In this document: positions 1 to 8,174 of the stretch, piece after piece | Numbering within the stretch: position 1 is the stretch's first letter | Layout: each line of letters opens with the position of its first letter | Notes under the pieces: generated by a model | Told to the model about the DNA's origin: nothing | Databases searched by the model: none | What the model saw: the letters and a program-made list of their open reading frames with translations, nothing else | Program-made: the position numbers and the translations under genes | From: Flavobacterium cupriresistens | Lineage (GTDB): Bacteria > Bacteroidota > Bacteroidia > Flavobacteriales > Flavobacteriaceae | Length of the DNA stretch: 64,000 nucleotides | Assembly (NCBI RefSeq): GCF_020911925.1 | Contig: NZ_CP087134.1 | Coordinates: forward strand, 1,860,001 to 1,924,000 | Direction: 5' to 3'

Positions 1-28
1 GAGTTTCTTTTATAGTGATTTTTGTCAT
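1..28 (-). CDS. Possible 5' end of a gene leaving the window on the left
   Basis: On the minus strand an ATG at 28 opens a reading frame (M-T-K-I-T-I-K-E-T) that stays open to the edge of the window. A TAAATTTG motif, matching the flavobacterial -7 consensus TAnnTTTG, lies 16 bases upstream (45-52). No matching -33 TTG is visible. The product cannot be named from nine codons. It would be divergent from the PorP-like gene. Confidence 0.3.
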
Positions 29-171
29 GAGCTTTATTTTTTTGCAAATTTAGTAAAGTTATTTTCTACTAATACCTATATTTGGTTTTTTAATAAAATA
101 ATTAAGACTCTTTTCAAATTAATCGTATAAAATGCGAAGAGTTGTAAGTATATCTAAGCAAAGTTGCCTTT

Positions 172-1161
172 ATGGAATTTAGAATCAGAGTATTATTTGT
201 TTTTTTGATTAGCTCTCTTTATTCTTATTCACAAGAAGGAATTCCTGTGTATTCAGATTACTTGTCTGATAATTATTATTTAATCCACCCTTCGATGGCT
301 GGCGCGGCAAATTGTGCTAAAATCAGACTTACCGCCAGAAAGCAATGGTTTGGCCAGGAAGATGCCCCATCCTTGCAAACATTAAGTTTTAATGGCAGGA
401 TAGGAGAGCGATCCGGAGCCGGGATTATTGTTTTTAACGATAAAAACGGATACCATTCTCAAAAAGGTTTTAAGCTTACGTATGCACATCATATCATGTT
501 CTCGAGAGACGAAATCGATTTGAATCAGCTTTCTTTTGGAATTAGCGGGGGATTGATTCAGAATCAGTTGGATGAAACACAATTCGGAACAACTTTTGAC
601 CCGCTTATTTTCGGTTCTGTGCAAAAAGATTCTTATTTTAATGTTGATGTAGGGGCTTCTTATAACTATCTGAATTTTTATGCTCATGCTACTGTTCAGG
701 GATTATTGGAGACCAGAAGACAATTGTACAGTGATCTTGAAAGTGATAACCTGAGAAAGTTGCTGCTTAGTGTAGGGTATGTTTTTGGAAAGAAAGAGAG
801 TGTAACTTGGGAACCTTCTGTTTTATTTCAATACTTTGATAAGACCAAGGAAAAATCAATTGATTTAAATTTAAAAGCTTACAAAAACATGGATTTTGGA
901 AGTTTGTGGGCAGCATTGTCTTATAGAAGAAGTTTTGATGGAGCTGAATATAGCCCGGGAAGTGGAGTCGCTTCTCAGAAATTACAATATATTACACCTA
1001 TAATAGGTATAAATTATAAAAATTTCATGTTTGCCTATACTTATTCTCAAGTTACCGGAAATGTGAAATTTGATACTGGTGGTTATCACCAGATTACTTT
1101 GGGAATCAATTTGTTTTGTAAAAAGGAACGTTACGATTGTAATTGTCCTGCTATTAATTAA
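172..1161 (+). CDS. PorP/SprF family type IX secretion-associated membrane protein
   Basis: 329 residues with an N-terminal signal peptide ending near SYSQ (about residue 21), followed by the family's opening pattern of a short Tyr/Asp-rich stretch and N-P-[AS]-MAGAA (around residue 40). The rest is beta-rich with alternating aromatic residues, as expected of an outer membrane barrel. Family members (PorP, SprF) act with the type IX secretion system in secreting or anchoring large surface proteins, and are often encoded beside such a substrate. No adhesin or other T9SS component lies nearby here, so the partner is unknown. The carbonic anhydrase gene follows after 11 bases and is probably co-transcribed. 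Confidence 0.85.
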   Translation: MEFRIRVLFVFLISSLYSYSQEGIPVYSDYLSDNYYLIHPSMAGAANCAKIRLTARKQWFGQEDAPSLQTLSFNGRIGERSGAGIIVFNDKNGYHSQKGFKLTYAHHIMFSRDEIDLNQLSFGISGGLIQNQLDETQFGTTFDPLIFGSVQKDSYFNVDVGASYNYLNFYAHATVQGLLETRRQLYSDLESDNLRKLLLSVGYVFGKKESVTWEPSVLFQYFDKTKEKSIDLNLKAYKNMDFGSLWAALSYRRSFDGAEYSPGSGVASQKLQYITPIIGINYKNFMFAYTYSQVTGNVKFDTGGYHQITLGINLFCKKERYDCNCPAIN

Positions 1162-1172
1162 AAATCTTTTTT

Positions 1173-1691
1173 ATGTTAATTAAATCTGTAAACGGAAAAT
1201 CACCTGCAATTCCTGAGGATTGTTATGTGGCCGAAAATGCAACTATTGTTGGAGATGTTACTTTTGGAGATTCCTGTAGCGTTTGGTTCAATGCTGTTAT
1301 TCGCGGTGATGTTCATTATATTAAAATCGGAAATAAAGTTAATATTCAGGACGGAGCCGTTATTCATTGCACCTATCAAAAGCATCCGACTATTATAGGT
1401 AATAATGTTTCAATAGGTCATAATGCAATTGTTCACGGCTGCACGGTTCATGACAATGTTTTAATCGGAATGGGCGCTATCGTAATGGACAACTGTGTGA
1501 TCGAAAGCAACTCTATAGTAGCAGCCGGTGCTGTTTTAACGCAAAATACGGTTGTGACTTCAGGAAGCATTTACGCAGGCGTTCCGGCGAGAAAGGTAAA
1601 AGACATTGATCAATCTGACTTTGCCGGCGAAATCGAACGTATTTCGAACAATTATGTTATGTATTCCGGTTGGTTTAAAGACGAAGAATAA
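1173..1691 (+). CDS. Gamma-class carbonic anhydrase family protein
   Basis: 172 residues built of left-handed beta-helix hexapeptide repeats through most of the chain, with a C-terminal helix. The zinc ligand pattern of gamma-carbonic anhydrases is visible: His65 and the pair His83/His88, spaced five apart as in the archaeal Cam enzyme. Homologues (YrdA/PaaY/CaiE group) reversibly hydrate CO2 or are inactive trimeric relatives, so activity is inferred from the ligands only. It lies 11 bases after the PorP-like gene and converges on murI, with a shared terminator between them. Confidence 0.85.
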   Translation: MLIKSVNGKSPAIPEDCYVAENATIVGDVTFGDSCSVWFNAVIRGDVHYIKIGNKVNIQDGAVIHCTYQKHPTIIGNNVSIGHNAIVHGCTVHDNVLIGMGAIVMDNCVIESNSIVAAGAVLTQNTVVTSGSIYAGVPARKVKDIDQSDFAGEIERISNNYVMYSGWFKDEE

Positions 1692-1694
1692 TTT

Positions 1695-1726
1695 ACAAAA
1701 GGATTTATTCTTAAAAATCCTTTTGT
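1695..1726. terminator. Bidirectional terminator between carbonic anhydrase and murI
   Basis: A perfect 12-bp stem, ACAAAAGGATTT pairing with AAATCCTTTTGT, with an 8-base loop lies between the two convergent genes. Its right half overlaps the last codons and stop (1711-1713) of murI. Confidence 0.6.
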
Positions 1727-2487
1727 ATAACCTCGTATTTGTCGTTTAAGATCGATTTTAAAACCGATGGATTTGAATTGACATAAAAGACAGGTTCGCT
1801 TTTTTCTGCAGCTGTAAAGCCTGCTTTTTCGCGTAATACATTTTGAGTCTGACGTGCCACAGCCTCTCCTGAATCTATGATCCGAATGTGTTCCGGCAGG
1901 ATTTTTTTGATCTGCGGAATTAAGTATGGATAATGACTGCATCCTAAAACCAAATAATCAATATTGGCCTCGATCATTGGTTGCAGATAAGTTTCTAATA
2001 ATTGCGTCATTTCTGGCGAATTAAGATTACCCTCTTCAATAAGCTGAACGAGTCCATGGCCTACTTGTTCAATGATGGTCGTGTTCTGAAACATTTCGGC
2101 AGTTTTGTTAAACAATTCACTGTTGAGTGTGCCTTGAGTAGCGAGGATCCCAATAACCTGTGTTTTCGAATTCGTAGCGGCAGGTTTTATAGCAGGTTCA
2201 ATTCCGATAAAAGGAATGTTGTAGCTTGCACGAAGTTCACGAATAGCATTTGTAGTAGCAGTATTGCAGGCGACCACAATTAGTTTGCAATTGTTTTCGA
2301 TTAAAAAATCAACATTCTTTTTGCTTAGTGCTACAATTTCTTCCTTGGTTTTTTGACCGTAGGGCGCATTTTTACTGTCGGCTAAGTAAATGGTTCTTTC
2401 ATTCGGAAGTAGTTCATGAATGGCACTCCAAATGGAAGTTCCTCCGATACCGGAATCAAAAACACCTATAGGATTATTATTCGTCAT
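1711..2487 (-). CDS. murI: Glutamate racemase
   Basis: 258 residues. It interconverts L- and D-glutamate in the cytoplasm and so supplies D-Glu for peptidoglycan. The family's opening I-G-V-F-D-S-G-I-G-G is at residues 7-16. The two catalytic cysteines sit in standard contexts: Cys74 in VVACNTATTNA and Cys183 in LGCSHYPYL. Length is normal. A TAACTTTG promoter element lies only a few bases upstream of the ATG, so the transcript may be nearly leaderless. It lies downstream of the OmpH/BamA cluster on the same strand, separated by a 660-bp repeat-filled gap. Confidence 0.95.
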   Translation of the reverse strand: MTNNNPIGVFDSGIGGTSIWSAIHELLPNERTIYLADSKNAPYGQKTKEEIVALSKKNVDFLIENNCKLIVVACNTATTNAIRELRASYNIPFIGIEPAIKPAATNSKTQVIGILATQGTLNSELFNKTAEMFQNTTIIEQVGHGLVQLIEEGNLNSPEMTQLLETYLQPMIEANIDYLVLGCSHYPYLIPQIKKILPEHIRIIDSGEAVARQTQNVLREKAGFTAAEKSEPVFYVNSNPSVLKSILNDKYEVIQKDF

Positions 2488-2491
2488 AAAG

Positions 2492-2499
2492 CAAAGTTA
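2492..2499 (-). promoter_or_regulatory. -7 promoter element of murI
   Basis: TAACTTTG on the minus strand matches TAnnTTTG and ends five bases before the murI ATG. No clear -33 element is seen. Confidence 0.45.
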
Positions 2500-2654
2500 C
2501 ATATTTCTGCGTTTCTCTACAATCCGGATTTTAAATAAAAATAAGATTTAAGGAAGAATAAAAAGGTGTGATGGATGTAGTTGGTTAAAACGATTCTGAA
2601 GGTAGAAACTTGTAGTAAATGTACTCTGAAATCTGTAAAATGTATGTTGAGGTT

Positions 2655-2996
2655 TGTCAATTTCGAGCGAAGTCGAGAAATCACAGTAGAAACTCCGTAC
2701 AGTTTGTCATCCTGAGGGACGAAGGATCTTCGTTTGCTGAATCGATACCGTTGGGCTTTACTTTACGGAATTACTTGTGAAGATACTTCGTACCTCAGTA
2801 TGACAAAATTGAGAAAAATAGAAACCTCGTACAGTTTGTCATCCTGAGGTACGAAGGATCTACGTCTGTCGAATCGATACCGTTAAGCTTCACTTTACGG
2901 AATTACTTGAGAAGATACTTCGTCCCTCAGTATGACAAAATTGTGGAAAATAGAAACGGAGCAGCTAATGTGATTTCTCATTCTTCGAAATGACAT
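2655..2996. repeat. Nested palindromic repeat element, two inner units
   Basis: The 664-bp gap between murI and the OmpH gene holds no gene. It holds a compound element. The outer arms (2655 and 2996 ends) read like TCGAGAAATCACA and TGTGATTTCTCA. Inside are two tandem copies (2703-2807 and 2835-2939, period 132) of a 105-bp imperfect palindrome starting TTTGTCATCCTGAGG and ending CCTCAGTATGACAAA. A single-unit version is at 49969-50179, and outer arms alone are at 47744-47833. Confidence 0.85.
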
Positions 2997-3092
2997 AGAC
3001 AAGCACAGCTTTGACTTATCCATAACTCGTAGGTTTGGAATTTGGAATTTCAAAAACTTGGAATTTAACCCTTGTGGTCATTGCTCTAAAAT

Positions 3093-3133
3093 AAAAAAAA
3101 CGGCTCCAACTTAAAAAGCAGAGCCGTTTTTTT
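3093..3133 (-). terminator. Terminator of the OmpH-BamA cluster
   Basis: AAAAAACGGCTC pairs with GAGCCGTTTTTT across a 14-base loop, immediately downstream of the last gene of the minus-strand cluster, giving a U-run on the minus strand. Confidence 0.8.
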
Positions 3134-3151
3134 ATAATAAGAAAGTGTTTC

Positions 3152-3655
3152 TTAGAATCCTAAGTCTTTTTTAACGTCAGCTGTAACGTTTGGACCGTCA
3201 GCTAATAAAAGAGTAGAACCGTCTAATACGTATTGGAAACCTTTAGCTTTTCCAACTTTTTGAATAGAAGCTCTTACTTTTTCCATTAATGGTTTTACGA
3301 TATCAGTTTCTTTTTGTTGTAGTTCTTTTTGTGCATTGTCTCTGTAATCAACAATTCTTTTTTGCATGTCTTGAACTTCTTTAGAACGCTCACCGTTTAC
3401 AGCTTCTGTTACTGTTGCAGCTTCAGCCTCATACTTTTTGATTTTTACTTGATATTCGTCAACCATTTTTTTGTATTCAGCATCATATGTACCACTTAAT
3501 TTTTGTAGTTGGTTTTGTGCGTCAAGCATTGCAGGCATTTTCGACATAATCTCGCTAACATCAACATGGGCTACCTTAGCTTGTGCGTTCATTGTGTTAC
3601 TTGCTCCTAATATTAGCATAGCAGCGATTAGTAAAGTTTTGATTTGTTTCATCAT
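3152..3655 (-). CDS. OmpH/Skp family periplasmic chaperone (short)
   Basis: 167 residues, the usual Skp length. A signal peptide ends at about residue 25 (MNAQ). The next segment, KVAHVDVSEIMSKMP, is the conserved first strand. A long charged coiled-coil arm (about 55-130) and a return strand (FQYVLDGSTLLLADG) complete the jellyfish-type fold. Skp proteins hold unfolded outer membrane proteins in the periplasm and pass them to the BAM complex. Encoded next to a second, longer OmpH protein and bamA in the same direction, which supports that role. Confidence 0.9.
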   Translation of the reverse strand: MMKQIKTLLIAAMLILGASNTMNAQAKVAHVDVSEIMSKMPAMLDAQNQLQKLSGTYDAEYKKMVDEYQVKIKKYEAEAATVTEAVNGERSKEVQDMQKRIVDYRDNAQKELQQKETDIVKPLMEKVRASIQKVGKAKGFQYVLDGSTLLLADGPNVTADVKKDLGF

Positions 3656-3669
3656 TTTTAAAATATTAA

Positions 3670-4683
3670 TTAATTATTGGTCGTATTTGTTTTCTGTGCT
3701 GCGGCTTCTTTTGCTTTTTTGGCCGCTTCTCTTTCTTCTAAAATTTTCTTCTTTCTTTCTTCTAATTCTTTTTTACGCTGCTCGTAAAGTTTTTGTCTTT
3801 CTTCTGCTTTATTTTCTGTTGCCGCTGGCTGAGCTGTTGTTGTTTTTTGCTCTGTCGTGGCAGCAGGTTTATCAGTAGACGGATTTGTTTTAGTAGCGTC
3901 TGTTTTTGCTGGTTCAGAAACCGTGCCATTTTTTCTGGCCTCTCTTTCTTCTAATAATGCTTTTCTTCTGTCTTCGTATTCTTTCTTTTTAGCTTCCTGC
4001 TCTAGTTTTCGATCTAAAATTAATTTCTCTCTTGCTGCTTTTCGGTCATCTAGTACTTTTTGTCTGTCTTTCATGGCAGGATTCTCATCGATAGCGTTTT
4101 CAAGATTTTCTTTTTTCTCTTGTTCTTTCAATTGCTTTTTAGTCAATTGTTCACGCTTATCGGTTCGGTTTAAGATACGGATAACCTGATCGCTAATATC
4201 AAACTTTTTATTGCTAAAAAGCATTGTTAAATCAGAAGACTTGTCAAAAACAAAATCATAATTTTTGGCTTCGGCAATATCCTGAACGGCTGTGAAAACC
4301 TGATCTTGAATTGGTTTTGCTAAAGCCGCTTTATGTCGGATTAAATTTCCGTCAGCTCCAAATTGCTTTTGCTGGTAATCCAGCATTTCTGTTTCCAGAA
4401 ATTTAATCTCTGTTTCTCTTTCATCGATAAGCTCTTTAGTCAGTAATGCTTTTTCAGCTTTAAGACTTTCTTTGAGATTATTGATGTCCGTTTTTTTGGT
4501 CTCAATTTCTTGTTTCCATTTTTGAGCTTTTAGCTCTAATTGTGCATTTGCTTCTTTATAATCAGAGACATTTTCTAAGATATACTCCATATCTATGTAG
4601 CCAATCCTTGTCGATCTTGTCTGTGCCTGACTTGTATTTGCTACAATCAAGGCTAAAAATATAAATAAAAATTGTCTTCTCAT
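3670..4683 (-). CDS. OmpH/Skp family protein with long charged C-terminal extension
   Basis: 337 residues, about twice the usual Skp size. A signal peptide ends near residue 20 (TSQAQ). Residues about 25-170 are a normal OmpH domain (RIGYIDMEYILENV at the start, YDFVFDKSSDL at the end). From about 175 the chain becomes a Lys/Glu/Arg-rich, probably coiled region, then a Thr/Ala/Pro-rich linker (about 255-295) and a second charged helix with repeated ERKKKILEERE-like segments. It lies between bamA and the short ompH, 14 bases from the latter. The extension's role is unknown. Confidence 0.88.
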   Translation of the reverse strand: MRRQFLFIFLALIVANTSQAQTRSTRIGYIDMEYILENVSDYKEANAQLELKAQKWKQEIETKKTDINNLKESLKAEKALLTKELIDERETEIKFLETEMLDYQQKQFGADGNLIRHKAALAKPIQDQVFTAVQDIAEAKNYDFVFDKSSDLTMLFSNKKFDISDQVIRILNRTDKREQLTKKQLKEQEKKENLENAIDENPAMKDRQKVLDDRKAAREKLILDRKLEQEAKKKEYEDRRKALLEEREARKNGTVSEPAKTDATKTNPSTDKPAATTEQKTTTAQPAATENKAEERQKLYEQRKKELEERKKKILEEREAAKKAKEAAAQKTNTTNN

Positions 4684-4725
4684 AACATTACTTTATTTGA
4701 AAATTTTTAACCAAATATAATCTTC

Positions 4726-7422
4726 TTAAAATTGCTGACCAATAATAAAGTGTGGTTCCCAACCATTTGGTCTGTTATTAATTGCTCCCGGTGCAGCATC
4801 GAAACCATACCCGAAGTCAAAACCTAATAGTCCAAACGCCGGCATAAATACACGAACACCAAGACCTGCAGAACGATATAAATCGAACGGGTTGTAAGCT
4901 TTAAACGTTGGATAAGCAGCTCCAGCTTCTATAAATGTTAAAACATAAATTGAGGCCGATGGTTTTAAGGTTACTGGATAACGAAGCTCCATAGAGAACT
5001 TATTGTAAATCGTTGCTCCAATTTGCTGTCCATATCTAGGATCTTTAGGATCTTCAATAATCGGTGTCAACGTATTGTTTTTATATCCTCTTAATCCAAT
5101 AGTCTCTCTACCGTCCATAGAGTAGTTGGCCATTCCATCTCCTCCCATGTAAAAACGTTCGAAAGGCACTACACCTCGTTCTTGATTATAAGCACCCAAG
5201 AAACCAAATTCGGTTAATGTTCTTAAAACTAATTTACCATACACTTTAGTATACCAGTCTGCTTTAAATTTAATTTTATAATATTCTAACCAGTTGTATT
5301 TCTTCTGATCGACTTTTGCAATGTCAGTATCTGCATTTTGGTAATTTGTACCTACACTAGATAATCCGGTATTTCCATTTACTACTTCAGTCTTAACGTA
5401 ATCACCAGTATTTAGAGGTTTACCATCTATTCCGTTTCCAGATTCTCCTGTATATTGTGTTTTGTATTCTTTTTGATTGCCTAGATCACCATAATCAATA
5501 CCATTGAACATAGAGTAAGGAGGTGTAACTTTTGCAGAAATACTAAACTCCGAACCATAAGTTGGGAATATAGGATTGACCCCTTTATTACTTCTTGAAA
5601 TTCCAATAGTATACGCAAGGTTTCTTGACGCGCCGTTACCAAAGGTAAACAATCCTGTGTTATAATTGTTCAGGTCATAATGTTGGTAACTTACGGATTG
5701 TGACAATACGAAGTAGTCATCCGGCACTGTAAGTCTTTTAGCAAGACCAACTTGTAACGTTAAGATGTTAAAACTTTTGCTCTTATCTACATCTCTTGTC
5801 ACAAAATTGTTTAAGAATTGTTTACTGTAAGAGATAGAAGAACTAAACTGTACTGGTTTTTTTCCACCAAACCATGGTTCTGAGAACGATAAACTATATG
5901 TTTGGAAATAAGTACTTCCTTGTAAACGAAGTGATACTTTTTGTCCGTCTCCCATTGGTAAAGGTTTGTAAGAGTCTTTCTTGAATAAATTTCTGGCTGA
6001 GAAATTATTAAAAGAAAGTCCTAAGGTTCCAATGAAACCACCTCCACCGTAACCTCCTTGAAGTTCAACCTGGCTTGATCCTTTTTCAACAACATGGTAT
6101 TCGATGTCTACTGTTCCGGCACCTGCGTCTACATTCTTGAATTTTGGATCTATCGCCTCAGGATCAAAAAATCCTAATTGTCCAATTTCACGAATCGTTC
6201 TTACTAATTGTTCTTTACTGTATTTTTCACCTGGTTTAGTTCTTAATTCACGGTAAATAACATGATCATTTGTTTTGTCGTTTCCAACAACTGTAATTTT
6301 ATTAAAATAAGCGATTGGACCTTCTGTAATTCTGATCTCAAAATCGATTGTATCATTAGCCGTTTTTACCTCTACAGCATTAATGTTTGAAAACAAATAT
6401 CCATTGTTTTGGTACAAATTGGTAATGTCTTCTGCATCCGGTTTTGTTTTGTCTGCGATCCTTTTTTCAAGTAAAACACCGTTATATGTTTCTCCTTTTT
6501 TGATCCCTAAGTAGCGATTCAAAAGGTGATCAGGATAAACCGTATTTCCTAAAAACTTAATATTTCCAAAGTAATATTTATTTCCTTCTTCCATTTTAAT
6601 TTTAATGGCAAGCATATTTTTCTCTTTGTTGTAAGCAACAGAGTCATAAATAATACGTGCATCACGGTATCCTTTTTCTTTATAGGTAGAAATAACTTTT
6701 TCTAAGTCGGTTTTGTATTTTTCAGGTATAAATTTTGAAGATTTAAGAATGCGGAAGACATTTTTTTGTTTAGTGTCTTTCATAGCGGCTCTCAGTTTAG
6801 TATCGCTAAGTTGGGTGTTCCCTTCAAAATCGATACTGCTGATTTTTACTTTGTCGCCTTTATCTACCCGCACAACCATATTTACCTGATTTCCTGCAGT
6901 GGTATCGGGAGTAGTAGTAATAGTGACTTTGGTGGTGTAAAAACCGTCTTTTTTATACTTGTTTTCGATGTAATTTTTGGTAGTGGTAATAAGGTTTTCA
7001 TTAACAATTTTGTTTTTAGTCAAATTGTTATCTTTAATTAAACCTTCTACTTTATTCTTTTTGATACCGACAAATTTGACCTCATTAAGCTTAGGAAGCT
7101 CAATAATATTCAGGTCTAAATAGATACTGTCTTGTTCGATTTTATTTACATAAAACGAAATTTCGTCAAAAAGTCCCAGTTTACCCAATTTTTTAATTGC
7201 GCCACTGATTTCTTCTCCGGGTACCGTTATTTCCTGTCCTTTTTGAAGGCCAGAGAAAGTAACCACAGTTTGTTCATTGAAGCTTATTTTACCAACGACA
7301 GAGACTTTAGCAAGAATGTACTTTTTTCCTTGATCAAAAGGAACTCTTTCTTGTGCTTTTATTTGTGAAAAACTACCCATTAGAATCAGGGTAAGGACTA
7401 GTTGTATTCTTTTTTGTAACAC
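4726..7422 (-). CDS. bamA: BamA, outer membrane protein assembly factor
   Basis: I choose the GTG at 7422, seven bases after the uppS stop. It gives 898 residues and places a proper signal peptide (LQKRIQLVLTLILMG ... IKAQ) at the N-terminus. An ATG at 7554 would add 44 non-signal residues inside uppS. Five POTRA-like repeats occupy about residues 30-400, including a long insert-rich third to fourth repeat. A 16-strand barrel follows, ending in phenylalanine (HFIIGQQF), the beta-signal. It inserts beta-barrel proteins into the outer membrane. Neighbours are two Skp-type chaperones downstream and uppS upstream. Confidence 0.93.
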   Translation of the reverse strand: MLQKRIQLVLTLILMGSFSQIKAQERVPFDQGKKYILAKVSVVGKISFNEQTVVTFSGLQKGQEITVPGEEISGAIKKLGKLGLFDEISFYVNKIEQDSIYLDLNIIELPKLNEVKFVGIKKNKVEGLIKDNNLTKNKIVNENLITTTKNYIENKYKKDGFYTTKVTITTTPDTTAGNQVNMVVRVDKGDKVKISSIDFEGNTQLSDTKLRAAMKDTKQKNVFRILKSSKFIPEKYKTDLEKVISTYKEKGYRDARIIYDSVAYNKEKNMLAIKIKMEEGNKYYFGNIKFLGNTVYPDHLLNRYLGIKKGETYNGVLLEKRIADKTKPDAEDITNLYQNNGYLFSNINAVEVKTANDTIDFEIRITEGPIAYFNKITVVGNDKTNDHVIYRELRTKPGEKYSKEQLVRTIREIGQLGFFDPEAIDPKFKNVDAGAGTVDIEYHVVEKGSSQVELQGGYGGGGFIGTLGLSFNNFSARNLFKKDSYKPLPMGDGQKVSLRLQGSTYFQTYSLSFSEPWFGGKKPVQFSSSISYSKQFLNNFVTRDVDKSKSFNILTLQVGLAKRLTVPDDYFVLSQSVSYQHYDLNNYNTGLFTFGNGASRNLAYTIGISRSNKGVNPIFPTYGSEFSISAKVTPPYSMFNGIDYGDLGNQKEYKTQYTGESGNGIDGKPLNTGDYVKTEVVNGNTGLSSVGTNYQNADTDIAKVDQKKYNWLEYYKIKFKADWYTKVYGKLVLRTLTEFGFLGAYNQERGVVPFERFYMGGDGMANYSMDGRETIGLRGYKNNTLTPIIEDPKDPRYGQQIGATIYNKFSMELRYPVTLKPSASIYVLTFIEAGAAYPTFKAYNPFDLYRSAGLGVRVFMPAFGLLGFDFGYGFDAAPGAINNRPNGWEPHFIIGQQF

Positions 7423-7429
7423 TAAAAAA

Positions 7430-8170
7430 TTATTTAATTTGTTCACTGGTTTTTCCAAATCTACGTTCTCTTTTTTGATAACTAATAATAGCCTCATATA
7501 AATCTTGATCTTTAAAGTCTGGCCACAAGACATTAGTAAAATATAATTCTGCATAGGCGATTTGCCATAGCAAAAAATTACTTATTCTATGTTCTCCACT
7601 TGTTCGTATTAATAAATCTACGTCAGGTAAATTTTGCGTGTAAAGATGCTCATTTATAATTGAATCGTCAATAGCGTCTATTGAAATTATATTATTTTTA
7701 ACTTTATCACTGATGATTCTAACGGTATTTACCAATTCTTCTCGTGATCCGTAACTTAAGGCCAGAGTAAGAGTAAGGCGGGTGTTGTTTTTTGTCTTAT
7801 CAATTACATCTAAAAGTTCTTTTTGAGCACTTTTGGGTAACTTATCAAGGTTTCCAATAGCATTAAGTTTAATGTTATTTTCCTGTAAAGTACCAAGCTC
7901 TTTTTTTAAAGAATTGATTAGAATTTTCATTAAAGCTTCCACTTCGAGTTTTGGACGATTCCAGTTTTCTGTTGAAAAAGCATATAAGGTTAAATACTTA
8001 ATACCAAGTGTAGCACAAGTAGTAATTGTTTTTTTTACAGACTTTGTTCCGTTTTCGTGACCAAATGCTCTTAAGAAGCCTTGTTGTTTTGCCCAACGCC
8101 CATTTCCGTCCATAATAATGGCCAGATGTTGTGGTAAGTTTGTTTGATCTATAGAGTCTAGTAAGTTCAT
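7430..8170 (-). CDS. uppS: Isoprenyl transferase (undecaprenyl diphosphate synthase)
   Basis: The enzyme extends farnesyl diphosphate with isopentenyl diphosphate to undecaprenyl diphosphate, the lipid carrier for peptidoglycan and polysaccharides. The catalytic H-L-A-I-I-M-D-G-N-G-R-W motif is at the N-terminus, and the C-terminal signature DLLIRTSGEHRISNFLLWQ is intact. I prefer the ATG at 8170 (246 residues), just past the DUF6089 stop at 8175. The frame extends to another ATG at 8206, but that would overlap DUF6089 and add 12 residues. It is the gene immediately before bamA, with translational coupling likely. Confidence 0.93.
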   Translation of the reverse strand: MNLLDSIDQTNLPQHLAIIMDGNGRWAKQQGFLRAFGHENGTKSVKKTITTCATLGIKYLTLYAFSTENWNRPKLEVEALMKILINSLKKELGTLQENNIKLNAIGNLDKLPKSAQKELLDVIDKTKNNTRLTLTLALSYGSREELVNTVRIISDKVKNNIISIDAIDDSIINEHLYTQNLPDVDLLIRTSGEHRISNFLLWQIAYAELYFTNVLWPDFKDQDLYEAIISYQKRERRFGKTSEQIK

Positions 8171-8174
8171 TGTA

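Noticed and set aside
2655..2996. Insertion sequence or MITE with transposase
   Set aside because: No open frame resembling a transposase in the gap, and no target-site duplication could be identified by eye; recorded as a repeat family only.
3857..4189. 110-codon plus-strand open frame opposite the long OmpH gene
   Set aside because: It is the complement of the low-complexity Lys/Glu-rich tail, with a Ser/Phe-rich meaningless product and no own promoter; the minus strand has a clear signal peptide and family match.
7423..7554. ATG at 7554 as the bamA start
   Set aside because: It lies within uppS and gives 44 residues without signal character before the true signal peptide.
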